Part shown: positions 46,715-47,858 of the stretch, in pieces
Position numbering within the stretch: the first letter of the stretch is position 1
Layout: every line of letters starts with the position of its first letter
NCBI GenBank assembly: GCA_963735175.1
Contig: CAVTJX010000004.1
Location: 1-47,858 of the forward strand
Direction: 5' to 3'
Source: CAVTJX01 sp963735175
Lineage (GTDB): Bacteria > Electryoneota > RPQS01
DNA: 47,858 nt
Position numbers and translations under genes: made by a program
Notes under the pieces: generated by a model
What the model was told of the DNA's origin: nothing
The model's database searches: none
What the model saw: only the letters and a program-made list of their open reading frames with translations

Positions 46715-47774
46715 TCAGGCGGCGAAGCGGTAAGCGAAGGGCTCGCCTTTGACCGTCATTGCCCAGCAGGCGACGGCGAGCCGTCGCGCCATGCCCACGA
46801 TGGCGATCTTTTTACGCTTGCCGTGCTGGCTGATCGCGTCGAACTGCTGCTGCGCCGGTTCATCCTTGCGCACTCAACTCCAGGCGGCTTCGACGAGCAG
46901 GCCGCGCAACAGGGGCGAGCCCCAGTGGGTGATTGTCCTTGCCGCCGGCGGCTGCCGCTCGACCACTCGCAGCAGGTGAGGCCCACGTGGCAGGCCAGGG
47001 CCTCGGCGGTTTTGAACTCCTCCGGTCGGAACACCTCCAGCAGGAAAGCCATCGCCGTGAGGTGCCCCACGCCGGGAATCGTGCGCAACAAGGCGCAGCG
47101 GTCATGGTAGCGATCCTCACGGCTGAGGCACACAAGCTCGCGGTCGAGCGCGCGGATCTGGGTGTTCAGCCGTTCCAGCGTCTCCAGTTGGATGTGAGAC
47201 AGGTGCGCAAGACCTCCGGCAGGAGCGCTTGCCGCAGGGTTTCTTTCTCGGCCCGGCTCCAGTGGTGAGGCCGCACAACCGCGCAGTGGTGGAACGCTAA
47301 AAAGGCCTTGATGCGGTTCTGGGTGCGGGTGCGGTCGCGGAGCAGTTGCTCGCGCGTGCGCAGCAGTTGGCGGTCCTGTTCTTCCTGCTCCGTGGGGATG
47401 CGCACGAAGGTGCGCGGCGGATGGAAGTAGAGCTGGGCGAGCGGCACGGCATGGGCGGTCGGTCTTCTGCTGCGTCGAGTTGGGGCTCTTGGGCACCTGA
47501 CTGGGGGCGACGACGCGGCAGTCGACACCCATCGTCCGCAACAGACGGCAGAGGTGAAAGCCGGTGTAGCCGGCTTCATAACAGGCCCACAGCGCGCAGC
47601 CGGGAAAATGCGAGAAGGAATGTCTGCCAGTCCCTCGGCCGCAGGGGAGAGGCGGCCTTGCAGAAGGATCTCGCCGTTGCTCACGTCGAGGGCGGCCACG
47701 GCCACGGTCTGGGCATCCACATCCAACCCGAGCGCAATCGTTCGTTCCTGTGCCAGCACTTTGGTCTTGAGCAT
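46715..47774 (-). pseudogene. IS110-family transposase, broken
   Basis: ATG 47774 opens MLKTKVLAQERTIALGLDVD, the first acidic site of the DEDD (RuvC-like) domain. CYEAGYTGFHLCRLLRTMGVDC and APSQVPKSPNSTQQKTDR follow in shifted frames. The C-terminal Transposase_20 part has LRTIPGVGHLTAMAFLLEVF, then in other frames GSPLLRGLLVEAAWS, an in-frame TGA, and KKIAIVGMARRLAVACWAM, ending at TCA 46715-46717. Several frame changes plus an internal stop mean it is inactive as read. The expected second Asp of KTDRxD is replaced by His or lost in a shift. Family assignment is firm. Confidence 0.85.
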
Positions 47775-47858
47775 CTTCTTACTCCTTCCGGGTAAGTCAC
47801 GGGGGTTTCACTTAAGGTAGTACCCCACTCCCTCACGACCAAATGAAATATAGGAACT
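46715..47858 (-). mobile_element. IS110-family insertion sequence (decayed, right part near window end)
   Basis: The element is recognised from its transposase. Typical IS110 members have no clear terminal inverted repeats or target duplication, so its ends are not defined here; 47775-47858 is presumably the leader region. Confidence 0.6.

Overview
The window is a GC-rich chromosome segment from a Gram-negative bacterium, most likely an uncultivated FCB-type lineage. Six secreted proteins end in the sorting-type domain NPFN…(Y/F)D(L/V)xGR…G(I/L/V)Y…K seen in Bacteroidota relatives, Calditrichaeota, Zixibacteria, KSB1 and Latescibacteria. The phylum is an inference. No rRNA, tRNA or CRISPR array was seen.

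Layout. 0-1.4 kb: 3' end of a sigma-54 activator, then a RAYT-type Y1 transposase inside an array of REP-like repeats. 1.4-3.8 kb: a PEGA-domain Ser/Thr kinase overlapping a TPR-like membrane protein. 3.9-9.4 kb: three sorting-domain secreted proteins. 9.8-14.0 kb (-): a 1391-aa BNR/sortilin-like protein. 14.6-22.0 kb: a copper/silver-type efflux module, made of a tandem Cys metal-binding protein, a TolC-like channel, a CusB-like adaptor with three HMBD motifs and a CusA-like RND pump, with an operator-like palindrome upstream. 22.5-24.5 kb (-): an AT-rich two-gene cassette (DUF1848 plus methyltransferase), apparently acquired. 25.5-27.2 kb (-): a PiT phosphate transporter with its DUF47 partner. 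27.5-38.8 kb (-): a lipase-like protein and three more sorting-domain proteins, one with a cupredoxin site and one an M4 protease with an inserted jelly-roll. 39.1-44.65 kb: a hybrid sensor kinase (-) and a 7TM sensor kinase (+). 45.2-46.5 kb: a mosaic pentapeptide-repeat/K+-channel-like gene. 46.7-47.8 kb: a decayed IS110-family element.

Two signals cut across the window. First, many genes are split by frame breaks. I count about 33, of which about 26 are single-base (+1) insertions in gene sense, on both strands, without a shared slippery motif and with intact, family-like protein on both sides. Uncorrected insertion errors are more likely than biology, so split genes are given below as one feature with each break stated. 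Second, intergenic regions are mosaics of at least seven short dispersed repeat families (R1-R7). They form terminators, abut or supply stop codons, and in places are translated as part of proteins.

Together the genes describe an envelope-oriented organism: secreted beta-rich proteins, metal export, phosphate uptake and two-component sensing, in a genome where small palindromic repeats move actively. The best candidates for something undescribed are the DUF1848-methyltransferase cassette, the RAYT/repeat system and the pentapeptide-repeat channel.
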